A DNA stretch of 64,000 nucleotides from Sipunculus nudus (GCA_026874595.1 CM049311.1:65763953-65827952); one strand, 5' to 3'. Shown: positions 25,870 to 37,749, counted from the stretch's first letter. Notes: generated by a model from the letters alone, not told the origin. Made by a program: numbers and translations.

Positions 25870-26400
25870 CATTACAAAGTTCATTTGACAGGCAATTTTC
25901 ATAAGACAGGCCATGTTCATAAGACAGGCCATGTTCATTCGACAGGCCTTGTTCATGCAAAAGACTATGCTCATAAGAAAGGCTTTGTTCATTCGACAGG
26001 CCATGTTCATTAGAAAGGCCTATGATCATTATAACGGACATGTTTATTAGACAAACCATGTTCATTAGAAAGGCATATCTTCATTATACCGGTCATGTTT
26101 ATTAGACAGGCTATGTTCCTTGAAAGGCACTGTTCATTCGACAGGCCATGCATATTCATAGGAAAGGCTAATGTTCATTAGACAGACCATGTTCATTGGA
26201 CAGACCTTTTTCATTAGACAGACCATGTTCGTTCGACAGGCCATAATCATTCGACAGGCCATGCATGTTAATTAGATAACCCATGTGCATTAGACAAACC
26301 ATGTTTATTAAACAAAACGTTTTAATTAGATAAGCCATGTTCATTAGACAAATCATGTGTATGTAGAGAGGCCATGTTCACTAGACAGACCGTGTCTCTG
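25870..26400. repeat. 18-bp minisatellite, diverged
   Basis: About 28 degenerate units of roughly TTCATTAGACAGGCCATG. The unit is a multiple of three, so long frames stay open on the minus strand and read as hexapeptide repeats (SNEHGL or MNMACL). With no flanking domain I treat these as by-products. Confidence 0.85.
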
Positions 26401-28143
26401 AGACACATATTTCTTGTAATGGGATAATAAGTGACATGGGCAGTAAAATGGGCTGAAGGAGAGATTAATTAGTTGATACTATCACTTTTTGCACTCCATA
26501 AGTATGGGTAAGATGCATAATGCAATGTTTGGTCCAGGATTAACGAAGAAAGGTCGTTAGGTTTTGGAAGCTTTGTTTTATCATCCTCATGGCCATAAGG
26601 GGCCTATTACAGATTTTACCCAGACGGCCAATGACAAGAACAGGAACTGGATCACGGACATTTATTAGCAAAACGCTTTTCATCAATATTCGTTCATTTT
26701 AATAGACTTATTTATATCCCGTATATGCCTGTGAACTAAGTTCCATGCATATTTTATTATAGGAATTCTCTTTATCTTCAACCTGGTCACTGTCACCTTA
26801 TTACCTCGGCGACAGGAATGAAACCTTGCTGAGTTACATCTTAGGATTAAACATCGCCACGCGGGTTATCTTTGTATTATTATGTATACTATATAAGCTG
26901 TCCGCTGGCTACGTATTATTTTTTATTTAAATCTTTTAATTTTACATTTTAGTATTCAGCGTGTGATGATGCATGCGTCACATGTTTAATTGGTTATGTC
27001 TCAAACGGGCACACTTTATCTATCCTAACGTTCGCACTGCAATGTAAGCCATTTATATACATTTATATACTGAGAGTGTCAGCGCAAAGCTCCATCTGTC
27101 TGCACGATATAAAACAAATATTTTCTTGTATATTACATCAACATGTCAGGTTCTGCATTCTGATAAGAAATGATTCCAAGAGTTGAAATATAGATCAAAT
27201 GCTAAAAGCATCCATTTTCAGCGTTAAAACATATCTGGTGACCCAAACATGTCGGTGGTCTAAATGTTATGTACACGGTTTTCTGATATAGATTATGTTC
27301 TTGCGTCACGCAGGTATCACGTCGGATTACATTTGTCACCACTCTTGTTTCATCACCTGTCGTTGTCCACGGCAATGTAACTCATAGGTCGGGGATCTCC
27401 GCTGGTTAACTACATCATCAAAGGTGACTCAATTCCAGCTCTTCTGATACTATTCCCATAGAAACCGCAACGACTTGGATCGTGGTCAATTTCATGATCA
27501 ACAGGGCATTCCTAAAACAATATATTTTAATCACATAAACAACACTTGAAGCAGCACCAAAGATACATGTATATCCTTATGTAAAAAAAGATCGAAAAAT
27601 TGAAACACTAAAATGTCGAGAAGACATGAACCTAGACTGTCTCAGGCGATGCGGTGGTTAAACATTATAAGACCAATCAAACTTATTCTTGCTGTGGCAC
27701 AAACCCTAGAAAATGTACTGCCACCTTGCGGGAAATCACTTAACTAATAGTAAGAGCTTTCACTGAGTTTCTGCTATGGGCACATGGAACCACGTTTCAT
27801 TTTACACATTTTTTGCAGCAAACATAAATAGTTCAGTGCTGACAGGGCTAAAATAAACCTTAAAACGTGTCACCTTTCGTCTGTGTATCAGGCCTGTCGT
27901 GGTCCACCCCACAACAGAATAGCGGACGAACTGACTCAGGAGAACACCAGCACAGGTAGTTGTTACTGGTCGGGAGTACTAAACGGCTTTAGGTTAGATA
28001 CATCGAAACGATCTGGAAAGGTAATTGATTAAACACAGGCCCTTTGTCTACCGCACACTTATGTAATCAATATCACGATTACAGATCTCTTTTCAAATAC
28101 ATTCACAAAAAAATTTAAAACATTAGTCCCCACAGTTGGAATG

Positions 28144-28238
<95 letters not shown>

Positions 28239-29741
28239 TGTTTACCAGATTTGGTTAATGACATTTAAATTCACTTGTATACACTAAAACATGAAGAAAT
28301 TCGCGTAATCTCGGATTCAATCATATTTTATGTATTATCTGAAATTTCTAGGGATTACATGTATTCTCTACAATTCAATGATAATTTCCAAGACGATTTT
28401 ACTCCAAGGATTTCGGTGCATATATGTTGAGAAAAATCCAAACAGTTTCTTACATCCATAAACGTTGATTCCAATGTGACAGTATAATCATAACGATCAT
28501 ATTAATCATTACAGTTCTATAAGTGAGATGTACCTTGGGATCCGTGAATACAGATTACTGATTGAAATGATTGATCTTTAGATAATTGATTCGAATGGAT
28601 GCTCCCTGCCAAGCGAGTGATTAGTTCCAAGCGCTGTTTTGTTCCGTTGTTTCAAAATATATGTGTACTCCATTCCATTATCCTGTCCACCTGATTTTTT
28701 TTGGTGATTATTCTTATACAGTGCACTAAAGTTTACCTGTATTTACCTCCGAGGCAAATCAGGCAAAATGTGTTTTTTATCTAACAGCAAAATAATACTC
28801 TTCCGTGTATGTATTGTATATGATTGATTCAGAAAGAAATATGACTTAACAAACATGAACGGCCTTGTGACCTTTCGTTGAAGGACAAATCTGACGGTCT
28901 TAAGCTACATATTTCACATATAATTTATACTGATGACGTCTAGTAATATTTGTACTTCATATATTATTACATCACATATACGTTCCTACTCCATCGCATG
29001 GATACACAGATGATGGTCATTTGAATTGACGTCGTCATTTTTGCACATCTCTCTGGAAAGGTGAACATCATCCCAGCGTCGCAAAGTAAATAAATTTAAT
29101 TAAACATTATTTAAATTATGATACATTGCCACATTACTTCCTCTGATAACAGCTAATTTGAAGTTTCAAACAAAATATAGTTGAAAGAAATATCGTGAAA
29201 AAATAATTGGATAGGAGTGTTGGATATATATCAAATAAATAAATATCATCACTGGTATTGAAGTGTCTAAAAATAAAACTAGCCACGAGTCAACAAAGAT
29301 ACCAGGATTCCAACAATGTTGACAATTAAGGGGCCCACGACTTGTATCCATGCAAAGGAGATGCGGTAGAGGGCAAAGATTGACTCCGGCGGTCTACGTT
29401 ATAATACCAATGACGCTTAAATATGCGTCATAACATGCGATGGTCTGAGGATTTAATATTAGCCCATATGATTAATCGCAATAAAACTTTATGGAATAAA
29501 AATGGAAATAATGTTGCTGCTGAATGTACAGTTAGTGACATCTGTCGGCAGCCGGTATCTGTGCGGTACAGTTATGTAAGAACAAATGTTTATCTACAGA
29601 GTCACAGCAATAAATACTAGACCCCCGATAACGGCACCCTGTAGGAAAGACACGAGAATGAATGATATCAGAACTGTACTGCTATTAACTCCTATAATAC
29701 ACTAGGTTGTCCCGTACCCACTATAAAGTAATGAGAGTACG
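26401..29741. other. Intergenic DNA
   Basis: No gene or element is recognised. It holds one long (TA)n run at about 28145-28239, one of the longest in the window. Confidence 0.5.
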
Positions 29742-29745
29742 TTAA

Positions 29746-31269
29746 AGAGACCTATTCCGACATCTGATGTCTTTTAACTAAAGATAATGGTTGGACCTTT
29801 AATTAAAGTGGGCCAGGAAATCTCACCGCACACAGGCTGTTCGTTTTGTTTATATGAACGTGTTTATAACATGTGGGGCACCCGTCAAAATAATAAAAAC
29901 CACATTCCATACAAAGACATCTGGCGGCAAGTCAGACGAACCAGTTTTGTAAAGTGCGTTTACAACAAGTGACCTGTCAGCTTCCGCACATGTGCAACCA
30001 CATGGTTTCCTGTTTGTCCACATTGTCCACATTGACGCATATCCCGTGTTTACTAACGGCTTGTAGATAAACAAGTTCTTACGTCCATCGCAGATGCGGT
30101 GTAAGCACCATAGCAGGAATTACCTAGAATTAATTAATATGTACGCAGAGTTGGCCAGGAATCGCATATCGTCTTCAGAAAACGTGGATGAATTGCTGGC
30201 TTGAAGGTTATTCATATATTATGTTTTATGTTATATATTTATGTTTTACTTACAATCGCATTTGCAAAAGGGAAGAGAATGCCCAGAAACATAGTTCCGC
30301 TTATAGGCGCCAGGAGCGCGCCAAGAATTTGGTTTGATATCTAGTGTAGTCGCTCATGTAGCAAAATCCCAGTCCCGTAGGAATTGATTGCCCAAATTGA
30401 GATAGCACTTGTTTTCACTTCATTTAGGTGAAAGCTGATGGAAAAGTTAGGTAACAAGTTTTGTCAACCCCCTGACCCCCCAAAAATCCAAGATCGCCGC
30501 CATCATAATAAAAAAGCCTAGATATTGCTTTGATATTGTAACTGTCGCATCAAAATAAAAAATATTGTATCGATTTATAAGATTACCAACTACTCCAGGA
30601 GCTGTTCAAAGATTAGGGAGGGTTTTCAAGGTCAATATCAAACTTATTAACCAACCTTCGATCTTAAGAATAATAATAGACAACTTGGGTACTACGCTGT
30701 CATATATTATGTAATATGATTTTCAAATAGTCAACAGTATTAATAATTGTCATAGCTGAATAATATATCATAGGGACAATATTAAAATACTTTACACTAA
30801 AATACTGTCATATGGTTTTCAAATGGACCTTAAAGGTACCCATTCACCTACCTTTTTGAAAGAGAATTTGTGATTAATGATCTAAAGGTAATTCTGGTTT
30901 TGGAAATTTCTTATACCTCCGTGAAGGATGCATAAACTTGTTGATCAACAACATGTTTTTAAACACAGCAATGTTGACAAAAGAGGAAAACATGTAACCT
31001 ACGATGGTATGTGGCATATATGCGGAGGGAGAAATTAAGGTTATTTGTTGCAAAACGCCATTTGCAAAACTCTCGCCTTTCTGACTTGCTGTCCGATGCC
31101 ATTGTTGATTTTTTTTATTTTTGCGGGCCCCCACATATTATAAACATGTTGATGTAAACAAAAAAAAGCAGGCAGTGTGCGTGATATAAAGGTTTTCTGG
31201 CCTATTTTGTATAAAATCTTCAAGGGATCAATTTTAGTTGATAAAGGTCAGATATGTGACTCGGCCCCT
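29746..31269. mobile_element. Inverted-repeat element with TTAA target (Kolobok/piggyBac-like)
   Basis: Ends read TTAA-AGAGACC (TTAA at 29742-29745) and GGCCCCT-TTAA (TTAA at 31270-31273). The outer 300-400 bp on each side are diverged inverted copies. Examples are GTTTATAACATGTGGGGC near 29869 against its inverse near 31140, and GGCAAGTCAGACGAACC near 29930 against its inverse near 31085. TTAA duplications with AGRGRCC ends fit Kolobok or piggyBac superfamilies. No transposase is visible; about 1.5 kb long. Confidence 0.5.
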
Positions 31270-31356
31270 TTAAACCATGAAATTGATGTGCGTGTTACAT
31301 ATCTCAAATATTGCTGATTCTCTGCTGATTTATTGCTAAGTATTAAACGTCAACAG

Positions 31357-31506
31357 TGTAACAGAGCTATATGGGTATTGCATACGTTCTGCATACGTTC
31401 TGCATACGTTCTGCATCGTATAATTTCCCGCCGATGGCGCCTCCTGGTGGAGGGTACGGATAACAGATTGTAACGGGGATACTTTTTTTTGATGAATTTT
31501 AACAAG
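31357..31506 (+). repeat. BEL/Pao 5' LTR, first half
   Basis: Starts TGTAAC and matches 39375-39515 of the 3' LTR closely (GGGTATTGCATACGTTCTGC; CGATGGCGCCTCCTGGTGG; GATGAATTTTAACAAG). It carries three tandem CATACGTTCTG units where the 3' LTR has two. It is cut at AACAAG by the nested element. Confidence 0.8.
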
Positions 31507-31790
31507 TAGTCCAGCTGTTAAGAGAAGAATTGTGCAACAAGTGAAAGAAGCATGAAACTTGGCATAATAGTTGGCCAGACCATACTTAACATTTTCAGAT
31601 ATAGGGCCAAGCGAACTCACCCCATGTTGGTCAAAATCCAAGATGGCGGCCAAGATGGCCGCCGGATTATAAGATATCAATACATTCGGTTATATTTGTC
31701 CAAGAATGCTTTCCAAGTGCACTATTCCTATGATTTCGGGGTCGATAAATTCATTTATAAAGGTTTTAAGTCTGTAAAATAACTATGTGA
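31507..31790 (+). repeat. Left terminal repeat of the nested 4.2-kb element
   Basis: Begins TAGTCCAGC and contains AAGATGGCGGCCAAGATGGC near 31651. It is closest to the inner of the two right-end blocks (shared GTTATATTTGTCC and AAATTCATTTATAA). Confidence 0.7.
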
Positions 31791-32264
31791 ATGAATCCTG
31801 GTTTTGTTTATATTGAAACTGTCTTAAATTTGCTTTCATTTACTATCACATGTACAGCAATCATTATTTGTTAGGTTTTGCACAGTATTCGCATACATTG
31901 TGATTGTAATCAAATGAAAGTGTCCTTTTTATGGCTTAGATTTGTCTCCTTTGTCATGCAATATTCTTCCTTTGAATTATCCTTTATTTACATGCTTACA
32001 AATGTAATTGCTTTGAAGAGGTGATGGTTGCAAAAAACTTATCTGTCGAAATCTGCAATAAAATTAGGATTGAACTTGATATATCCGTTAACACTAATCA
32101 TTAGAATATTTAAACCTACATACATGTAATTTGATTTTACGACCAGCTTTCATGTAAACGTCTGTAAGTGCAATTGGGAAATATCAAATGCATAAAACGA
32201 ACTGTGCTGACATTTAATATATATTTGTATATACACATGTATATATATATATATATATATATAT

Positions 32265-32683
32265 TGTTACGAAGACAAATTGTTGAGGGGAAAATTCCTG
32301 GGCCGATCCGGGAGTCGAACCCAGGTCGGTGGCGCACAAACCGGCGAACCAACCGCTTCGCTAGCAAAGCAAGCTTCGGTCCGCTTTTATGTCACCCTGT
32401 AACACACCCCCTCTTAAGAGCGTTCTGCTTTCAGAACAAGACTAATTATCCCAGGAGTCACACTTTGGTGAGCTTATTCCCTTGACCACAAAGTTAAACG
32501 TCACGTTAGACGAGCCCCCATTTTGTTAGGAAGACAAATAAATGAGGGGAAAATCCTTTGCCGATCTGGGAGTCGAACACAGATCGGTGGCGTACAAGTC
32601 CGGCGAACCAATTTACCACTTTTCTAGCAAAGCAAGCTTCACTAGCGAGACAGTTCGGTCCGCTTTTATGTCACCCCGTAACA
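32265..32683 (-). mobile_element. TRIM retrotransposon with tRNA-like LTRs
   Basis: A miniature LTR element read on the minus strand. 5' LTR 32683-32524 (160 bp), internal region 32523-32405 (119 bp), 3' LTR 32404-32265 (140 bp). The LTRs begin TGTTAC and end TAACA. Three bases after the 5' LTR is TGGGGGCTCGTC (32509-32520), the first 12 bases of a tRNA-Pro type primer-binding site. Just before the 3' LTR is the polypurine tract AAGAGGGGGTG (32405-32415). There is no coding capacity. Both LTRs carry a tRNA-like block with A and B boxes. It sits in an (AT)n run, so the duplication (ATAT) cannot be sized. LTR copies differ by point changes and a 13-20 bp block. Confidence 0.75.
32309..32364 (-). 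promoter_or_regulatory. tRNA-like Pol III promoter inside the TRIM LTR (copy 1)
   Basis: On the minus strand TAGCGAAGCGGT matches the A box (TRGCNNAGYNGG) at 11 of 12 positions. GGTTCGACTCC (32311-32321) matches the B box at all fixed positions. They start 42 bases apart, as in a tRNA. A four-pair D stem (GCGA/TCGC), an anticodon-like stem and a five-pair T stem can be drawn, but no acceptor stem, so it is tRNA-derived and not a tRNA gene. The other LTR keeps the B box with one change and a weaker A box. Confidence 0.65.
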
Positions 32684-34116
32684 ATATATATATATATATA
32701 TTAATTTTACGTATTTGAGCCCTATGTCTGTTTCTATGTAATGTAAGGGCAATCCAGTGGTAAAACGCTCGGCTATCTCCACTAGCGCCCCGTTTTTAAT
32801 CAACATCGTTCCTATAAGTGGGTTGTACTTGTAATGGTCCGTCCAAAATTGGTGAATTTCTCCTTGTCCTTCGCTTTCCTCCACCCCTGTATATATACCA
32901 CCAAACGCCACCATCCGAGCCTTGGAGCGTGGCTTGTAATAGTAATTATAACTAACTGTCCATATAAAATATATATAATAATAAAATAAGACAATCCATA
33001 TAATATAGAGTTTTGCTTGTTTCTAACTTTTATATCAGACTGAATGCGTGGGTGGCAGGATACAGATCTATGTAAGAAGCTGACACCTGTCAGCTGTATA
33101 GATTCTGCCTTGTGTAATAACTGAAATTGTACGTGCTAAAAGTCCCTTTTTCATCAGCACACCAAACGGTTAAATTTGATATTTTTTTCGAATGCTGCAC
33201 CTTTAATGAAAGTGTCATTTGCTCGGATAGGTTTTATTATATTAATATTTCATATCTGATTTCCTCTGTTTGATATCCCATTATTTGCATGCTGACGAAT
33301 GTATTAACTGCTTTGCAGAGGTAAAAGAAACTTAGGTATCCTTTCTCGTATCAAAGTGGGAGCTTGATATATCCGTGAAGAATAGTTAGGAATTTTTAAA
33401 TATCTACAAACATGTTATTCAATTTTACCATCAACTTAAACATTCAAATCTTTATTAGTGCAATTAAGAAATATAAAAAAGTTCAGCTGAAATTGAATTT
33501 ACATTGCTACATGTATTTGAACATCATGTCTGTTTCAAAGGAAAGACTTTTTAGACTTTTATTTATAATTTATTTAGACTACATGCGTGCAGGACAAGAT
33601 ACGCGCTTATGTAGAAGGTCACACCTGTTAGCTGTATAGATTCTAAGTTTTTTTTGCCACGTATATATATAGTGATGGCTTTTTATGTTGGCATAAAAAC
33701 AGAATCAACACACATTTAGAGGTGCGCAACAGGTTTCTATAAGCTGCCTTTGTAATATGGTGATAAATGCATGAAATAATCAATATTCATGTAGATACCT
33801 TTTGCAGATTACTATGTAATATGGTGATGATGCAGACTTTAGACTGTATGCCCGTATGAAAGAACCAACCCATGTCAGTAAAATATCACTGCCCTTTGCT
33901 GTGATGCTTTCTTTGTGATATAGAACTAATTCCTTGCCAACGAGTTGCCATTAAAATTCTTTAGGCATAATGTGTTTATGTCAACAAAATACTTCCATTT
34001 GTTGACATTATGCACATTTGTAAACTCATGTTGTACCTGCATGTATTGTTAGAAATTTTCACTACATGTATGAGTCGGTGCTGCCAGGTTCAAGCTAGCT
34101 GATCTTTCATGGATGG

Positions 34117-34260
34117 ATGATCAGAAAATGGAAAAGCAATGCGGAAGATATGGAGAGTCGAATTCACAAAACAAGGTTAAAAAAATGTAATGCACCCTCA
34201 GGTTCCAGACATGCATTTTATCTTCAATCTGAATGCCTCAAAATTCAGTACAAAGTTTGG
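34117..34260 (+). pseudogene. Possible remnant of a transposase N-terminal region
   Basis: A short basic frame (starts MIRKWKSNAEDMESRI) lies inside the nested 4.2-kb element and loosely resembles helix-turn-helix starts of transposases. The likeness stops after about 45 residues. Assignment is weak and rests partly on position. Confidence 0.2.
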
Positions 34261-35099
34261 TTTGAGTTTTTATCGACTTGTTTGGTGATTGTTACTTTTT
34301 TGTGCTTTCAGCTTCTGAGGTCTGGCACCTCAGTACAGTTACACTTTCCCTTTGTCAGTCTTATGTCCAATTGCAGAATGCTTGGGAAACTTGTATTTCA
34401 TACCATCTGCTTCATTAAGTGAACTACCATTTTTGAGAATACACTACTTCTGAATATTATTACTGAACAGAACAGTTTATTACAGCATTCTTTGTAATAT
34501 CGCCAGTAATTTTTTATTGCCTTTGCCTGAATATTTTCTTTTAGATTTGGCAGGACAAAAGTGTTCTTCTTCTGGTAAAACACACACAATTCCGACTTAC
34601 TATCGGTTCTTCGATCTTTTGTGCAAGGTTCAGTTCGATCTACAATTTTGCATCTTGTGCACTTGAAGATAAAATATGTATTGAGTCTTCATGCAAGCAA
34701 ATAGTCTGGAAGCTGGCAAAAGAACCATCAACTTATTAACAAAAAAATTCTTTAACGTGGATTGTACAACTGGTTATAATAACAACTTCAAGGCACTTTC
34801 CTTGGGTCGGACGGAATCAGAGGACAAGAAGAAATCAACCGACTCTGTACGGACCACTACAACCCACTCTCATAGCAACATCAGGGATAGAAACTTGGTC
34901 GCAAGTGAAGAGAGCCGAGCGTTTTTACCAATCGACTGTCTCTTCCTTTACATTGAAAGAGACAGTGTTCAAATACTTAAAATTGACAAATATGTTAAAT
35001 TTCAGCAGGGTAATCAACAAAGACGTTTAACCGTAAGATGTGCTGGTTAAAAGGGCAATTTTAGTACAATTTCAAAACCAGCAAATTCAGACGTCATTC

Positions 35100-35682
35100 A
35101 TAAATTCATGATACAGACCTCAAACCCTTATAAATGAATTTCTCAACCCCAATAACATAAAAACAGTTCACTTGCAATGCATTCTAGGACAAATATAACT
35201 GGCTGTATTGGTATTTTATATTTCGGTGGCCATCTTGGTCGCCATCTTGGATTTTTACCAAAACATGGTGAATTCCGCTCGGCTCCATATCTGAACATAT
35301 AGAATATTGTCTGGAAAATTATTATGCTAAGTTTCATTCTTCTTTCATCTTTTGCACAATTCTTCTCAATACGCAGCTTTACCGCAGGACTAAGAGAATA
35401 TTACCAAATTCTTGATAAAACCTAGCTAATGAGTATCTGAAGAGGTTTGAAACCTCAAAAATCGAATTTTGTTGCCCAAAACCCATGTTATTAGAGCATT
35501 TGCAATGTTTTCTGGGGACATCTTGGCCGCCATCTCGGATTTTGGCCATGATAATTTTTTTTTCAGCTTGGCCCTATATCTGAAATTCATCAATAAGCTC
35601 CAAATGATACTTTTGCCAACTTTCATGCTTCTTTCATTTTTTGCACAATTCCTAAAAATATGGAAGCTTAACCGCTGGACTA
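35100..35682 (-). repeat. Right terminal repeats of the nested 4.2-kb element, two blocks
   Basis: Two tandem, diverged copies of the left terminal repeat in inverse orientation. The inner block is about 35100-35398 and starts TAGTCCTGC on the minus strand. The outer block is 35426-35682 and starts TAGTCCAGC. Confidence 0.7.
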
Positions 35683-35902
35683 AAGGTGAAGGTTAAGTGG
35701 AAAACCGACATATGTGTGTTCACGGTGACAACTATGACAATTAAGAGGCGTAATCTGAAGATAATTATGTCTGAAGGGGGACTAGATAAGCACTCTTTTG
35801 AAGCGTTATGTAAGTAACAAATTATAATAAGTTATATTTGAAATTACGATACTCAAAATGTTGTTGATATTGTATTATTTGCTATGAAGCAAATGTAGGT
35901 AA
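35683..35902 (+). repeat. BEL/Pao 5' LTR, second half
   Basis: Starts AAGGTGAAGGTTAAGTGG and matches the 3' LTR from about 39513 to 39730 with few changes, after which the match ends. The remaining LTR part and gag are deleted before the protease region. Confidence 0.8.
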
Positions 35903-36249
35903 CAAACACAGGCACCTGTCACATATCACATAAGAATTTAAGTCATTAATAACGTATTTCCTATAGAAGGTTGGTACTGGGGAGTGTCTCTGTATACATA
36001 TAATGAACAAGGTACCTAACTTTATCTGGCCCATACTCTGGGGCACCTGTTTCAACTGCTTTATTTTCACTGATATTCCGCAAAACAGAACAATAATCCA
36101 TTTTTGACACAAAGATCAGCATATTATTTTCCTGATGACACCACAAATGAGTTTTTAGGCACGTCGCAACCATGTCTTATCGGCATGCATTCATACATTC
36201 ACTTCAGATATCAGATCTTGAGGATACAAACTTGCTCAATCTACCGTAT

Positions 36250-36850
36250 ACGTGTAGACAATTTCTCTGTGCCAGAGGTCCAAGCAAACCGGGAAGACAC
36301 GCAGGGTTGGTCTCACTTAGCGGACATATGTATGCCACCTATCAGAGAAAGCGAACTAACTATCCTGATTGGACAGGATGTTCCGGAAGCGTTGGTACCA
36401 CTTGAGGTTAGATGCGGGGGTCCCAAAGAGCCATTTGCTGTGAAAACATGTCTCGGATGGGTTCTACATGGACCTCTTCATCTGGAGAAACATCGCAGAA
36501 ATGTTTGTAATTTCATTTCAACAGACCTACAATTGGAAATCCAAGTGAGGCGGTTTTGGGAGTTGGAAAATCCAGAATACTTGGCTGATAAAACTCTCCA
36601 AAGGTCCATAAATGATAAGAAAGCAGTCGATATATAGAACAGGTCAATGAGACGAGATGTTGGCCACTATGAATTTGCCCTTCCCCTTAAAATGGAACCC
36701 CCTGGTCTACTTAACAATAAAATCGTAGCAAAGTCCCGATTGGAGCTCCTTGGAAAAAGATTAGTGAGAGATCCACAAATTTTCGACAAATACAAACTGG
36801 GGATTCACGTACTTTGAGAATGTGAAAATCAAAATTAGCTCCCATAAAAA
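36250..36850 (+). pseudogene. BEL/Pao pol remnant: protease-RT linker and start of RT
   Basis: The frame to 36639 carries the Pao-type protease/linker signature (W-HL-D, ILIGQDVPEAL, PLEVR, PFAVKTCLGWVLHGP). After a stop at about 36637 the match resumes in another frame with the start of the reverse transcriptase ([19 protein letters not shown]). It is then lost before the catalytic YxDD, which is deleted. Flanked by the broken 5' LTR and the next pol piece, it is dead by frameshifts, stops and deletions. No start codon is assigned. Confidence 0.8.
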
Positions 36851-36949
36851 CGATGACCATCCCTAATCTGGAACTGTCTGCGGCTGTAGAAGCAGTGAAG
36901 CTTGATCAATTGCTACGCAACGAACTTGATATTGTGATTGATCATTCAA

Positions 36950-37414
36950 CTTTTTGAACGGATAGTATGCTCGTCCTACAATATATTCACAATGAGTAGA
37001 AACGCTTTCACACCTTTGTTGCTAACCGTGAAATCCACGCTGCTTCATCTCCTGATCAATGGCGCTTTGTCGAAACCAGGGGCGTCAATATAGGGGGGAT
37101 GGGGGTATATATACCCCCCACTTTTTGGCAAGGGGGGATGGCCAATGTTATCATCCCCCCCAACATTTCAGAGAATAATATTATAATATTGCAAATCAAA
37201 TAAATTGATAAATAGAATTAAAGACTTTTCATCCATTTACTCAAAAATGTTATATCTAAACCTTGCTTTAAATTACAAAATAACTTATTTTCTATTACAA
37301 TATTATAATTATATTATAATTATTTGAAATATGATTAAATATATAATATATAATATATATAAATATATATATCATATATATATAGATTTAGATATATATA
37401 TATTTATATATATT

Positions 37415-37473
<59 letters not shown>

Positions 37474-37740
37474 TTGAATATGTCACTCGGAGACGCTGAA
37501 AAAGGTATATGTGTGTGTGTGTATTTAAATATACAAAGTCATCCCCCCCACCCTGGAAGAAAAAATTAACGCCACTGGTCGAAACTAGTCAGAATCCAGC
37601 GGATGATGCCTCGCGCGGACTTACACCTAATGAATTGATACAAAACAAGCACTGGTGGTCAGGTCCAGATTTTTTTGGGCAGAAAGATGAAGAATGGCCT
37701 GCAAAGGCAAAGTTATGCGGTGGTCTAACATGCAATGTTG
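36950..37740 (+). pseudogene. BEL/Pao pol remnant: RNase H-integrase linker, split by a MITE
   Basis: Up to 37076 the sequence fits the BEL RNase H end (DS-VL-YI-NE; QWRFVET). It resumes at 37586 in the same register with NPADDASRGL and continues to 37746 (WWSGPDF). The hAT MITE 37077-37577 plus one copy of its 8-bp duplication lies between. Frameshifts before 36999 and after 37740 are further damage. Confidence 0.8.
37077..37577. mobile_element. hAT MITE, copy 2, inserted in BEL pol
   Basis: A 501-bp element with ends CAGGGGCGTCAAT and TTAACGCCACTG and a perfect 8-bp duplication GTCGAAAC at 37069-37076 and 37578-37585. It is related throughout to copy 1 (25082-25504) but inverted, and longer through an expanded (TA)n at about 37340-37471. 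Confidence 0.9.
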
Positions 37741-37749
37741 AGGTTTAGG

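Larger units (their letters stand above)
31507..35682. mobile_element. Nested 4.2-kb inverted-repeat element with TAGTCCAGC ends
   Basis: Left end TAGTCCAGC at 31507; right end GCTGGACTA ending 35682. The interrupted LTR reads AACAAG before and AAGGTG after, while the intact 3' LTR reads AACAAGGTG. Thus AAG was duplicated (3 bp). About 280 bp at the left (31507-31790) matches, inverted, two tandem blocks at the right (35426-35682 and about 35100-35398). All carry CAGATATAGGGCCAAGC-like and AAGATGGCGGCC-like words. The inside has a tandem duplication (about 31905-33115 and 33215-33650), the TRIM at 32265-32683, and short frames without clear domains. The superfamily is unknown. Confidence 0.65.

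Noticed and set aside
25870-26400. CRISPR-like array
   Set aside because: Units are contiguous, degenerate and lack unique spacers; this is a eukaryotic minisatellite.
32309-32364. A genuine tRNA gene
   Set aside because: A and B boxes and three arms are present but no acceptor stem pairs, and the block lies within a duplicated LTR.
34691-35050. 119-codon plus-strand frame inside the 4.2-kb element
   Set aside because: No recognisable transposase or other domain; left unannotated as a gene.
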